64,000 nucleotides of DNA from Paenibacillus kobensis NBRC 15729 (GTDB lineage Bacteria > Bacillota > Bacilli > Paenibacillales > Paenibacillaceae): positions 29,871 to 93,870 of the forward strand of contig NZ_BILZ01000019.1 in assembly GCF_004000825.1 (NCBI RefSeq), written 5' to 3'. Positions within the stretch are counted from its first letter, which is position 1. Each line of letters starts with the position of its first letter. The notes beneath the pieces were generated by a model that was not told where the DNA came from, made no database searches, and worked only from the letters and a program-made list of their open reading frames with translations. The translations under genes were made by a program, and so were the position numbers. Below, one piece after another: positions 1-8,600 of this stretch.

Positions 1-292
1 CCGCCGTCCAGCCGTTGCCGACTTGCCGGTACACGCGCGTTCCCGCGACCCACTGCTTCCCTTGCCGATGGCTTGGTTCCACGAGCAAGCATACCGCTCC
101 AACGTAAACCTCACCTGTTAAGTCCGCCTCCGGATACAGATCTTGAACTTGGACCGGTGCCGTGCTCAGCTTGCCCGTCGTGCTCTCATCCACCTGCAGC
201 AATTGCTCCACGATCAGAGCGTCAATCAGGTCTTTCATAATTTGCTGTTCAGCTGTGCTGTACATGGACGGCGTCATAAGTTGGTTCATCAT
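1..292 (-). CDS. IucA/IucC-family siderophore synthetase, N-terminal part (cut by window edge)
   Basis: This is the beginning of a further gene of the siderophore operon, running off the left edge after about 97 residues. Two adjacent ATG codons (292 and 289) follow AAGGAG; the second is better spaced. The start lies inside the end of the decarboxylase gene (44-bp overlap), which implies translational coupling. The visible part has an acidic helical N-terminus (QQIMKDLIDALIVEQLL) followed by a beta-rich stretch, as in the N-terminal region of NRPS-independent siderophore (NIS) synthetases. The catalytic motifs lie outside the window, so the call rests on this pattern and on operon position. 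If correct, the operon has three NIS synthetases, the number in the staphyloferrin B pathway (SbnC, SbnE, SbnF). An unrelated operon protein cannot be excluded. Confidence 0.6.
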   Translation of the reverse strand, partial: MMNQLMTPSMYSTAEQQIMKDLIDALIVEQLLQVDESTTGKLSTAPVQVQDLYPEADLTGEVYVGAVCLLVEPSHRQGKQWVAGTRVYRQVGNGWTA

Positions 293-1538
293 GTTCTCCT
301 TCCGTTACGTAATAAAATTGAGGATGAGGATGGCCGAGAAAATCGTGATGCGATATCGTCCAGCAATACGCGCCCGACTTTACGAACACGACCACGTCCC
401 CTGCGCGAAGCCGGTCTACCGAGGCATTGGCATGCATCCGGTCCTTAGGCGTGCACAGCTCGCCCGCGATCGTTACGTAAGCCTCGTGAAGCTCCGGCCT
501 TGCGAACGGGTAAGGCCAACGCTCCGTATGCACGACATAGAACGGATGGTCATGACCCCATGATGCCGGCAGCCGGTTATGATGCGTGCCGCCTCGAATA
601 ACGGCGAACCATTCCTGATGCGACTGTTTGATATCGACAACCTCGGCCGCATAATAGCCATAATCCGCCACCACGTAGCGGCCCGGCTCGAACCATAGCT
701 GCTTGTCGCCCAGCATCTGTACCGCTTCGCTCTGACTCAACAGCGAGGTGAACCTTTCCCAGTCAAAGCCGTGACTGCCGTCATACGTAACGCCGAAGCC
801 GCCGCCCGCATTCACGATCCGCACGTTCAGCCCGTAGGCCTGCTGCCACTGCTCCGCCTTCCGAAGGTACAGCTGCACCATCTCCGCATGCAGCTCAGCC
901 TGCGTATTGTTCGATAAGGAGTGAAAATGAAATCCGCACAGATCGACGCGACTTTCTCCCTCCTCGCGAATAATCGAAACCGCTTCTTCGATCAGTTCCT
1001 CGTCCAAGCCGAACGGGCTCGGACGGCCGCCCATCGTAATATGCGTCTTCGGCAGCGTGCTTGTTCGCAGATTGATGCGGAGCAGAACGGACACCATCTT
1101 GTCCAGCTGCTTCGCGAGCATCGCGATTTTGCGCAGCTCCAATAAGCTCTCGACATGAATATACGAGACGTTCAGCCGAATGGCCCCCGCCAGCTCCGAT
1201 TCCTTCTTGCCCGGTCCGCCGAACAGAACCGGAACGTCCGCAGATACTTCTCTGACCTTCGCGAGCTCACCGAAGGAAGCGACCTCGAAGCCCTTCACCA
1301 GCGGCAGCAGCGCCTCGATAATCCGCCGGTCGGGGTTCGCTTTAATCGCATAGAACAGATGCGTTCCTTGCGGCATGGTGCCGAGCATCCTTCGCACATT
1401 CTGCCGGATTCCGTGCAAATCGTATATATAAGCGCATACCGGGTCGCTGCTCTCCCGGTGCCGCTGCGCGATCCACTGCTGGATCGTACGGCCAATTTCA
1501 TTTTCATTCATTTCTTTCGTTTCGTTTATTTCATTCAT
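249..1538 (-). CDS. PLP-dependent decarboxylase, alanine-racemase fold (SbnH-like)
   Basis: A 429-residue fold-type III (LysA/DAP decarboxylase family) PLP enzyme. The motif FYAIKANP carries the likely Schiff-base lysine (K66). HFHSLSNN and the glycine-rich NAGGGFG segment fit the phosphate-binding barrel, and SGAYCWTISHHDF gives the C-terminal active-site cysteine region. In the staphyloferrin B pathway SbnH decarboxylates a citryl-diaminopropionate intermediate; by analogy this enzyme would decarboxylate a citryl-diaminobutyrate intermediate to a 1,3-diaminopropane amide. That substrate is inferred from the presence of Dat. The ATG overlaps the stop codon of the upstream SbnG-like gene (ATGA). 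The N-terminus carries a repeated Asn/Glu-rich stretch (MNEINETKEMNENE), so an internal ATG could also serve as start. Confidence 0.88.
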   Translation of the reverse strand: MNEINETKEMNENEIGRTIQQWIAQRHRESSDPVCAYIYDLHGIRQNVRRMLGTMPQGTHLFYAIKANPDRRIIEALLPLVKGFEVASFGELAKVREVSADVPVLFGGPGKKESELAGAIRLNVSYIHVESLLELRKIAMLAKQLDKMVSVLLRINLRTSTLPKTHITMGGRPSPFGLDEELIEEAVSIIREEGESRVDLCGFHFHSLSNNTQAELHAEMVQLYLRKAEQWQQAYGLNVRIVNAGGGFGVTYDGSHGFDWERFTSLLSQSEAVQMLGDKQLWFEPGRYVVADYGYYAAEVVDIKQSHQEWFAVIRGGTHHNRLPASWGHDHPFYVVHTERWPYPFARPELHEAYVTIAGELCTPKDRMHANASVDRLRAGDVVVFVKSGAYCWTISHHDFLGHPHPQFYYVTEGEHDEPTYDAVHVQHS

Positions 1539-2314
1539 TGTCCCCGCTCCATTACGCGTCGATAATCGTTAAGCTTGCTCTGATAAGCCCGGAATGCCGT
1601 GTTGCGGTCGTCGCCCAATACGAATATACCTGCACCGTGCTCCGCCCACCTCTGATGATGCTCGGTGCTGCGGGACACGACCGCATACGGAACCTGGCAC
1701 CGCTGCGCCGTCTCATGCACCTGCTCCAGTTGCCGCCGTACTTCCGGATGGTCCGTATCCCACGGCACTCCAAGCGATTGCGACAGATCGGCCGCCCCTT
1801 CCAGCACGAAGCTCACCTGAGGAACCGATAAGATCGACTCGCAGTTGTTCACGCCTTCTGCGCTTTCGATCATCGGCACAAGCATGATGACTTCGTTCGC
1901 CTTAGCGATATAACCGGTCAGCGAATATTTGGCGAAAGCACCCGGGCGTCCGCTGTTCAAGCTTCTCATCCCGATCGGATGATAGTAAGCATGCCGGACA
2001 GCCTCTTCAATCTGCTCCTTATGCTCGACATGAGGAATGACGATGCCCTGCGCCCCGCAATCGAGCACCTTCAGAATCTCATTCCGGTCGACACGGGAGA
2101 TGCGCACGAGCGGCGTCATATCCAACAGCTCCGCCGCGCGGACCATGTGCTCGACCGACTCCATATTCGTGGTCGTATGCTCACAGTCGATAATGACGAA
2201 ATCGTACTCCGCATAACCGATCATCTCCACGACGACCGGGTGCGGAATCGAGACGAACAAGCCGAATACCGGCTCGCCCCGCCCGATCTTCTCCTTCAGC
2301 TTATTCGGTCTCAT
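1535..2314 (-). CDS. SbnG-like citrate synthase / HpcH-HpaI aldolase family
   Basis: A 259-residue HpcH/HpaI-family protein. The open frame extends further upstream, but the ATG at 2314 forms ATGA with the stop of the preceding NIS gene, and everything before it lies inside that gene. The protein has family signatures: VIIDCEH, GIVIPHVEH, and metal-ligand regions MIESAEGV and ADLSQSLG. Its length equals my recollection of SbnG (259 residues), which makes citrate for staphyloferrin B independently of the TCA cycle. Sitting between two NIS synthetase genes and an SbnH-like decarboxylase, it is most likely a dedicated citrate synthase. A degradative aldolase role is less likely in this context. 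Confidence 0.85.
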   Translation of the reverse strand: MRPNKLKEKIGRGEPVFGLFVSIPHPVVVEMIGYAEYDFVIIDCEHTTTNMESVEHMVRAAELLDMTPLVRISRVDRNEILKVLDCGAQGIVIPHVEHKEQIEEAVRHAYYHPIGMRSLNSGRPGAFAKYSLTGYIAKANEVIMLVPMIESAEGVNNCESILSVPQVSFVLEGAADLSQSLGVPWDTDHPEVRRQLEQVHETAQRCQVPYAVVSRSTEHHQRWAEHGAGIFVLGDDRNTAFRAYQSKLNDYRRVMERGQ

Positions 2315-4116
2315 GGCGCCAAGCTCTCTCTTGCTTCCAGCAGCGGATTGCGAATGGCCGCACGGAAGTACAGCTCTCGGTCGCCGTAAATGCGCCGTTT
2401 CGTCATTTCCTCGATCAAGCCGTCCGCTGCGAACAAATCGAACATCTCGAAACGCTGCGCATACTCCGGATGCTCCTGCTGGTAATCCGCAATCGTCTCC
2501 GCGCAATAACGCCAGAAGCTCCGCTCGCTCAATCCGAACCGCTCGAAAGCAAAGCAAATATCCGTCATGCAAATAAAGAAGAACGCATCGTACGTATAAT
2601 CGCGAACATCCTTGACGGATTCGGCATGGATGAACGAATACCGGTTAAATTTCCGGTGCGTCTCCGGCTCCGGCGCAAGCTGCGGCGCCCATTCCGGATG
2701 CAGCAGCTTGTCCGGCACGTAGCGTACGCCGTCGTGCAGATCTTTGACGATAATCCGCTTCGGCAGCCCGTCCTCCAGCACCAGAATAATGTTCTGCGCG
2801 TGCGACTCCAATGCGATCCCATGCGCGTACAGCAAATGAATAATCGGCAGCGTCATGGTCCGGATCAACTGGCTGCCCCAACGTTCAATTCCATGCCGGT
2901 CTATCGCCGCCTGAATGAACGGCTCTCCATTCGGCTGCGTCAGCAGCAGCGCATTGAGCGGCCATGCTTCCTCTCCCGGAGCGAGGCAGACCGAAATATT
3001 TTCGCGGAAAATAGCTCCCAGCGTGCCATAAGCTGCCCGATATTGAACCTGCGGCAGCTCGTCATACCGGAACGATATCCCTCCCACTTCGCGAAGCAAG
3101 TTGAACCTCTCCCGCTGAAGCAGCGCATCGTTCTGTACGATATGATGCAGCCAGTCGCTGATTCTCGCTGCATTATGAGTCGTATGGTTCGCAAGAATAC
3201 GGCTTGTCGACGTATTCGTAATGCTGAGCGCCAGCTTGATATACGGCGCCTCCATATTGAAGCGGTGCGACAGCGAGCGGATCGACTGCTGGGCGCGATA
3301 AGCGCCTTCTGACGCGCCGAGCGGCACAATGTCCTTATCGGCCAACTGCTGAGCGAAGGCGGACGGAATGATGTGCTCCATCTGCCACGAATGAACGGGA
3401 ACGTAGACGTAGGACACGTCCTCTCTCCCCTTCTCCTTCACGGTTTCGATGAAGCAGCGAAGGTCCTCCTCCGTCAAATGCTGCCTGTACAGCCCGTCGA
3501 GCGTAACAGCTGCTTTCTCCGACACGGAGCAATCGACCAGCTTCTCATTGACCGCGACCCAGTATAAAGGAACCTGCTGATTAAACTCCGGCCCGTACAC
3601 CGAATTGTCCGCCGCTGAGAAGCCGATTCTCGACTTATAGCTCGGATGGTACGGGTGACCGTCCGTCATATGGCTTTCGAGCGCCTCATAATGTTTATCC
3701 TGCTCCGGAATCCGGTCCTCGAGCTGCACCCGGCATTGAAAGTCCTTCACCATCGTCTCGAGTAATTCATGCATGAACTGCGCCTTATGCGCCCCGTCCA
3801 ACCGGTTCTGAATAACCTCCTCCAGAAACGTATGCAGGTCGGTGAACGGCACTCCTTCTCTGGCGATCGAGCCCCGGACGAGCTTCACGCGCCCGAAGGA
3901 CCATTTCACTTCGGCCTCGCACGCATACGCAACCGGTTCTCCTTCTTCCGTCCGGCCCGTGAACTGCCATTGCCCGCTGCGCTCACCGGCCTCCACTTCA
4001 AGAATGCCTTCGAACCATAACGCCTCCACCGTCTGGCGCATAATTCGTTCTTTGACTTCCTCCAGCCGCTGACCCTCGATCGTTCTCACCGTCTCCGCGA
4101 TGTCTATACGCATCAT
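2311..4116 (-). CDS. IucA/IucC-family NIS siderophore synthetase
   Basis: A complete 601-residue NIS synthetase, which would activate a carboxylate (citrate or a citryl intermediate) with ATP and condense it with an amine. The family nucleotide-binding motif GHPYHPSYKSRIGF is at about residues 153-166, HSWQMEHIIPSAF lies in the middle, and IKLALSITNTSTSRIL is the substrate/ATP segment. The C-terminal half contains HAQNIIL and KDLHDGV, typical of the catalytic core. The start is the first ATG of a pair preceded by AAAGGA inside the previous gene; start and stop overlap as ATGA. It occupies the position of sbnF in the conserved block. The exact acceptor amine cannot be read from the sequence. 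Confidence 0.92.
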   Translation of the reverse strand: MMRIDIAETVRTIEGQRLEEVKERIMRQTVEALWFEGILEVEAGERSGQWQFTGRTEEGEPVAYACEAEVKWSFGRVKLVRGSIAREGVPFTDLHTFLEEVIQNRLDGAHKAQFMHELLETMVKDFQCRVQLEDRIPEQDKHYEALESHMTDGHPYHPSYKSRIGFSAADNSVYGPEFNQQVPLYWVAVNEKLVDCSVSEKAAVTLDGLYRQHLTEEDLRCFIETVKEKGREDVSYVYVPVHSWQMEHIIPSAFAQQLADKDIVPLGASEGAYRAQQSIRSLSHRFNMEAPYIKLALSITNTSTSRILANHTTHNAARISDWLHHIVQNDALLQRERFNLLREVGGISFRYDELPQVQYRAAYGTLGAIFRENISVCLAPGEEAWPLNALLLTQPNGEPFIQAAIDRHGIERWGSQLIRTMTLPIIHLLYAHGIALESHAQNIILVLEDGLPKRIIVKDLHDGVRYVPDKLLHPEWAPQLAPEPETHRKFNRYSFIHAESVKDVRDYTYDAFFFICMTDICFAFERFGLSERSFWRYCAETIADYQQEHPEYAQRFEMFDLFAADGLIEEMTKRRIYGDRELYFRAAIRNPLLEARESLAP

Positions 4117-5804
4117 CCGATCCTTTCACTCCCCATAGTCTTCATGACATTTCCGACAGCGGCATAAGACGGCGTCTCGCTATTGCCCGCCAGGCAGCTG
4201 ACTAAATTCCGTTTCGCATAGAACGCATCCGCCGTTAACAGATGTTCGACGTACTCATTGCCTTGGCCGCCGCTGCTGTGCAGCTCCCGTTCGAGCGTCC
4301 CCCGCACGATCGACCAATAATGCTCCTCCGCTTTACCGTTATCCCTTGCGAGTGCATGAATCAACGAACCGAGATGGTTGACCATAAAATAATAATCCGT
4401 CCGCGCCCAAGCCTCTTCCTTGCGGTAAAACAGCGACCCCGCCGCATCCGGCTCAGCCTTGTCCCGGTTCACGCTGACGCCCTCCAAATCCCGAATGATG
4501 AACACATGCGGCATGCCGTCTTGAAGGGTGAGCAGACAATTTTGCAAATGAGCTTCAAAATGAATGCCCTTCTCCTCCGCAATCCTAACGACCGGCAGCA
4601 GTGATATGTCCAGATAACGCTGGAACCAGAGGTCCATCTCGCAGTTGCCGGTCAGCGCAAATAACCGCGACCGCTCGCCGGCGGCGGGTGCTTCCACTAA
4701 GCTCGACAACACATAAGTGGACTGGGCGTCGAACTCCACCGGACGATAGGCGACCGTGAACAGCTTGGTCCACTCATCGCTGCCGAACCGGCAGGAGCAT
4801 ATCCCTTCCTCGTAGGCGATGCGAGCGTTGATCTCCCCCGCAAATGCGCCATGCTGCAAGAGGTAATTCGCCGCATCCAGCGTCCTCCGCATTTGCTCCT
4901 CGCTGTTATTCCGCTTCAGGTTTGTAATTTGAATATCTAGAGGCAGCTTCAAATTGCATTGCATCACCGGGATATAAACCGTGCGCACTGACGAGGTTGG
5001 ATAGGCGAGCGGGCCGCACGCCCCAAGCGGAACGAGCTTGCGCTCCTCCATATAAGCTTGAACAGCCGCGGACATCTGAACATGACCGTATTGCCACGGA
5101 TGCATCGGCAGCAGCTCGTATTTGTTCCGTTCCTGCCCAAGCATCCGCTCTGCGTGCGCCAGAACGCTTTCATGCAGCTTTAACCGGCTCGACCGGACTG
5201 CACGCTCCTGCACGAATACATCCTTCCTTACAGCCCAATAACAGAGCCGGAAGGAAGCCCGAAGCTCCGGTCCGTACATCCGCACCTCTTGGTCGGAGAA
5301 GCCGATCGTATTCTTCGGAAAAGGATGCATCGGGTGCCCGTACAGCAGAGACTGCTCGGAGGACAAATAGCCGGCCATGACCGCGCCCCGATCGGACTCC
5401 CCGATATACAGCGCCACATTCCGGCAGCTGTTCTCGATTCTCCGGCAGAAGTCATCCGCTCTTTCATCCGAAATATCCGGATACGCTTGCCGCAGCTCCT
5501 TCACAATCCACCGCGCCAAATCGGCGTAATCCAGCTTCCCGCCGCAGCCGCAGTCGCCGCCGACTTGAAAGCTCTCGTACTCATGCTCGCCGATCGCCGA
5601 GTAGAACGCGAGCCGTCCAGATACGATGACCCCGCTGACCGGGAAGCTTACGGAATAGGTCTTATCGTCAGCTTGAAGGGACAAGCTGCCCGCACAATCG
5701 CCGCCGAATTCCCGGATATAACTGTTCATTAATAGCTTGCAGGCATGGCGATTGGCTTGTTCCAGATTATGAATCTGCTGAATATTGCCGGTTTCCAACA
5801 ACAT
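4113..5804 (-). CDS. IucA/IucC-family NIS siderophore synthetase
   Basis: A second complete NIS synthetase of 563 residues. It has GHPMHPFPKNTIGFS at residues 156-170, MHPWQYGHVQ, LKLPLDIQITNLKRNN and the C-terminal EAHLQNCLL plus IRDLEGV motifs. Together these define the ATP-binding and catalytic core. The start ATG is preceded by AGAGGATGAACC and lies 38 bp inside the exporter gene, and its stop overlaps the next start, so translation is coupled on both sides. By order it corresponds to sbnE, whose product makes the first citrate-diamine bond in staphyloferrin B. Here L-2,4-diaminobutyrate from Dat is the natural candidate amine (inference). Confidence 0.92.
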   Translation of the reverse strand: MLLETGNIQQIHNLEQANRHACKLLMNSYIREFGGDCAGSLSLQADDKTYSVSFPVSGVIVSGRLAFYSAIGEHEYESFQVGGDCGCGGKLDYADLARWIVKELRQAYPDISDERADDFCRRIENSCRNVALYIGESDRGAVMAGYLSSEQSLLYGHPMHPFPKNTIGFSDQEVRMYGPELRASFRLCYWAVRKDVFVQERAVRSSRLKLHESVLAHAERMLGQERNKYELLPMHPWQYGHVQMSAAVQAYMEERKLVPLGACGPLAYPTSSVRTVYIPVMQCNLKLPLDIQITNLKRNNSEEQMRRTLDAANYLLQHGAFAGEINARIAYEEGICSCRFGSDEWTKLFTVAYRPVEFDAQSTYVLSSLVEAPAAGERSRLFALTGNCEMDLWFQRYLDISLLPVVRIAEEKGIHFEAHLQNCLLTLQDGMPHVFIIRDLEGVSVNRDKAEPDAAGSLFYRKEEAWARTDYYFMVNHLGSLIHALARDNGKAEEHYWSIVRGTLERELHSSGGQGNEYVEHLLTADAFYAKRNLVSCLAGNSETPSYAAVGNVMKTMGSERIG

Positions 5805-7203
5805 GGTTCATCCTCTTTCTATTAATGAATGCAACGAGCGGCAAGGTCAGCAGCATCATGGCCCCCAGAGCGATCATCTCCTCTCGTAGCGCAAGCCACT
5901 TGGCATGTTTGGCCGCCTCTCCCGTATTCGCGATCATTTGCCACCGGACGTCGTAGTACGTCGCCAGCAGCATGACCGCGAAGGAAGAAGCCAGACGCTG
6001 AATCGTATTGGACAACGCCGAGCCCTCGTGCAAATCTTCTTCCGGCAGCGCCCCCAGCCCAATCGCTGTAATCGTCATATCGGACAAGCCGTTGCCGATA
6101 CCGCGAAGCGCCATCAGCACGATAATAAGGAAAAGAGACACGCCTTGCGGCACGAAAGCGAAAGCCGCGACCGACACGACAATACAGATAATGCCGTATG
6201 CGATAAATTTCAAAGAGCGGCCCGCGTCGACGAGACTGCCGCCGATCCAGACGAACAGGCTCGTGAAAATAGCAGTCGGAATAAACATTGCGCCCGACAC
6301 GGAAGGCGATAAGTGAAGCACCTCTTGGAAGAGGAGCGGCAGCACGAAAATAACGCCGAACATCACCGCATCCTGTACGGTCGAGATGACGAGCGACATC
6401 GAGAACACCGGATTCCGTCTCAGCAGCCCATAGCGGATAAGCGGCTCCTTCTTCTTGTTCTCCTTCTGAATGAACCGGATCAAAGCCGCCGCCCCGGCAG
6501 GCAGAAGAATCCCAGGCAGCCAACCCGGAACAGCCGGATTCGCAATCAGCTGAATGCCAAGACTGAGTGCAGCCACGCTGACGAGCATGAGCGTGATGCC
6601 CTGCCCGTCAATGGTCTTGCGGTTCGCGGGCTCATACGCTTTAATGTGCTTGCCGCACAATAACAGCGAGAGAAGCGCGAACGGAACATTAATCCAGAAC
6701 AGATGCTGAAGCTCGCCGTATTGAATCACGAATCCGCTTAACGTGGGCCCTATCGCCGGCGCAATCGTAAGGAGCATTCCCCAGATGCCGACGACCCGTC
6801 CCCGCACCTCCTGCCCGTAATAATCGAACAGCAGCACGAGCGACAACGGGATCATTAAGCCCGCGGCAATGCCGTGCATTAAACGTACGAGCAGAATGAC
6901 CTCGATGGACTGCCAGCCGATGCCGCCAACGACCGAGAACAGTCCATATAGCGCAAGCCCAATCATGTATGTCCGTTTCCGGCCGAGCCGGTCGACTACG
7001 ATCGAGGTGAGCGGCATCGTAACCGTCATCGCCAATATATAGAGACTGATAATCCATCCGCCAAGCGAAGTCGAAATGCCGTACAACTCAACGAAGCTCG
7101 GCAGCAGCAGATTGAGTCCGCTGTTCGTCAGGACAAGGGAGAACGCGCCAACGAGAATGGCAAGCAGCACGCTGTGTTGTTTCCCTTCCACACCGTTCCT
7201 CAT
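5767..7203 (-). CDS. MFS transporter, probable siderophore exporter (SbnD-like position)
   Basis: A 478-residue major-facilitator protein with about 14 membrane segments, as in the DHA2/EmrB-type branch. The family motif between TM2 and TM3 (DRLGRKR) and the later GPTLSGFV motif are present. The reading frame is open another 52 codons upstream, but this is the aminotransferase C-terminus; the ATG at 7203 overlaps the dat stop codon as ATGA, so it is the preferred start. Placement between dat and the first NIS gene, and correspondence with sbnD, indicate export of the finished siderophore across the cytoplasmic membrane. Specificity is inferred from context only. Confidence 0.88.
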   Translation of the reverse strand: MRNGVEGKQHSVLLAILVGAFSLVLTNSGLNLLLPSFVELYGISTSLGGWIISLYILAMTVTMPLTSIVVDRLGRKRTYMIGLALYGLFSVVGGIGWQSIEVILLVRLMHGIAAGLMIPLSLVLLFDYYGQEVRGRVVGIWGMLLTIAPAIGPTLSGFVIQYGELQHLFWINVPFALLSLLLCGKHIKAYEPANRKTIDGQGITLMLVSVAALSLGIQLIANPAVPGWLPGILLPAGAAALIRFIQKENKKKEPLIRYGLLRRNPVFSMSLVISTVQDAVMFGVIFVLPLLFQEVLHLSPSVSGAMFIPTAIFTSLFVWIGGSLVDAGRSLKFIAYGIICIVVSVAAFAFVPQGVSLFLIIVLMALRGIGNGLSDMTITAIGLGALPEEDLHEGSALSNTIQRLASSFAVMLLATYYDVRWQMIANTGEAAKHAKWLALREEMIALGAMMLLTLPLVAFINRKRMNHVVGNRQYSADS

Positions 7204-8558
7204 TTGCCTCGCATCATTTCGACCGCTTCGGCTACCGACTGCTCGAAGATGCGGCATACTTCTCCCGTTTCCTGCTCCGTGATCGTAAGCGGCGGCAGAA
7301 ACCGCATTACTGCCGAGCGCCTGCCTCCGACCTCGATAATTAATCCGTTCTTGAAGCACCGTTCCTGAACGAATGCCGCCAGTTCGCCGCTCGCCTCATA
7401 ATGGCCCAGCTTGTCCTTGCGTCCGTTCGGATTGACCATCTCGACGCCGATCATCAGCCCTCTGCCCCGCACATCGCCTACCTCCGCGAACTTCTCTTTC
7501 AACCGGCCAAGCCGCTCGAAGAACTGCCCGCTGCGCAGCTTCACATTGTCCAGCACGTTATGCTGCTTGATATATTTCAAGGTTGCCAGTCCGGTCGCCA
7601 TTCCTAACTGATTGCCGCGGAATGTCCCCGTGTGCGCGCCCGGCTTCCATTGGTCGAGCTCTTCCTTGTAAATCACGACCGACATCGGCAAGCTGCCGCC
7701 GATCGCCTTCGAGCAGACGATTACATCCGGGATAATGCCGGCGTGTTCGAAGGAGAACATCATGCCCGTCCGGCCAATTCCTGCCTGCACCTCATCGATA
7801 ATAAGCGGAATGCCCCGTTCCGCCGTTATGCGGCGAATTTCTTGCAGCCATTCGATCGCGGCTGGCACGGCGCCTCCTTCTCCTTGTACGGTCTCGACAA
7901 TAAGCCCGCACGGTGCAGCGATCCCGCTCTCGCAATCGTCGAGCAAGTTCTCGATATACTGTGCGCTCAGCTTCGCCGTCATGCCGCCGCCGACACCGAA
8001 CGGACAGCGGTATTCATACGGGAACGGCAGAAAATGAACGTCCGGCAGCAAGCTTTGCAGATGCTGCTTCTTGCTCAGGTTGCCGCTCATCGCCATCGTC
8101 GCTTGTGTCGAACCGTGATAGCCGCCTTGGAAAGCCAATATCGACTTGCCTTTCGTCGCATTTTTGACCAGCTTGATCGCAGCCTCTACCCCGTCCGCGC
8201 CGGTCGGACCGCAGAATTGAATCTTCGTCGTATTCCGGAGCGGCTCAGGCAGCATCGAGAAAATTTCCTGCATAAACTCCAGCTTCAGCGGTGTCGCCAG
8301 GTCAAGCGTGTGAAGCGGTATTTGCTTCGCAAGCACGTCTCCTATTGCTTCGACCACGACGTCGTGGTTATGCCCCAGCGCCAGCGTCCCCGCGCCAGCC
8401 AAGCAGTCGTAATACGATTGGCCCTCTGTATCCGTAATAAAAATCCCTTTCGCCTTCTGAATCACGAGCGGAAAATGCCGCGGGTAAGACTGCGCATTCG
8501 ACTCTTTCTCGCCTTGCAGCTTCAAATATTTGTTCTGGGCCGTCGTTACGGACATCAT
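7200..8558 (-). CDS. dat: Diaminobutyrate--2-oxoglutarate aminotransferase
   Basis: A 452-residue class III PLP aminotransferase. It shows the pyridoxal-binding aspartate in LIIDEVQAGIGRTG, the Schiff-base lysine in CSKAIGGSLP, the substrate segment FQGGYHGSTQATMAMSG, and the THTGTFRG-like element (AHTGTFRGNQLG). These match the Dat branch (EC 2.6.1.76), which converts aspartate-4-semialdehyde and glutamate to L-2,4-diaminobutyrate and 2-oxoglutarate. Two ATG codons (8558, 8555) follow AAGGAG at 7-10 nt. In a siderophore operon Dat normally supplies the diamine backbone, as in rhizobactin 1021 and schizokinen clusters. 2-Oxoglutarate, the coproduct, is itself a building block of staphyloferrin B. 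A related omega-aminotransferase specificity is possible but less likely. Confidence 0.88.
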   Translation of the reverse strand: MMSVTTAQNKYLKLQGEKESNAQSYPRHFPLVIQKAKGIFITDTEGQSYYDCLAGAGTLALGHNHDVVVEAIGDVLAKQIPLHTLDLATPLKLEFMQEIFSMLPEPLRNTTKIQFCGPTGADGVEAAIKLVKNATKGKSILAFQGGYHGSTQATMAMSGNLSKKQHLQSLLPDVHFLPFPYEYRCPFGVGGGMTAKLSAQYIENLLDDCESGIAAPCGLIVETVQGEGGAVPAAIEWLQEIRRITAERGIPLIIDEVQAGIGRTGMMFSFEHAGIIPDVIVCSKAIGGSLPMSVVIYKEELDQWKPGAHTGTFRGNQLGMATGLATLKYIKQHNVLDNVKLRSGQFFERLGRLKEKFAEVGDVRGRGLMIGVEMVNPNGRKDKLGHYEASGELAAFVQERCFKNGLIIEVGGRRSAVMRFLPPLTITEQETGEVCRIFEQSVAEAVEMMRGK

Positions 8559-8600
8559 GATCGAACACTCCTTATTCGGTTATCGCTGGCGAATAAACGC

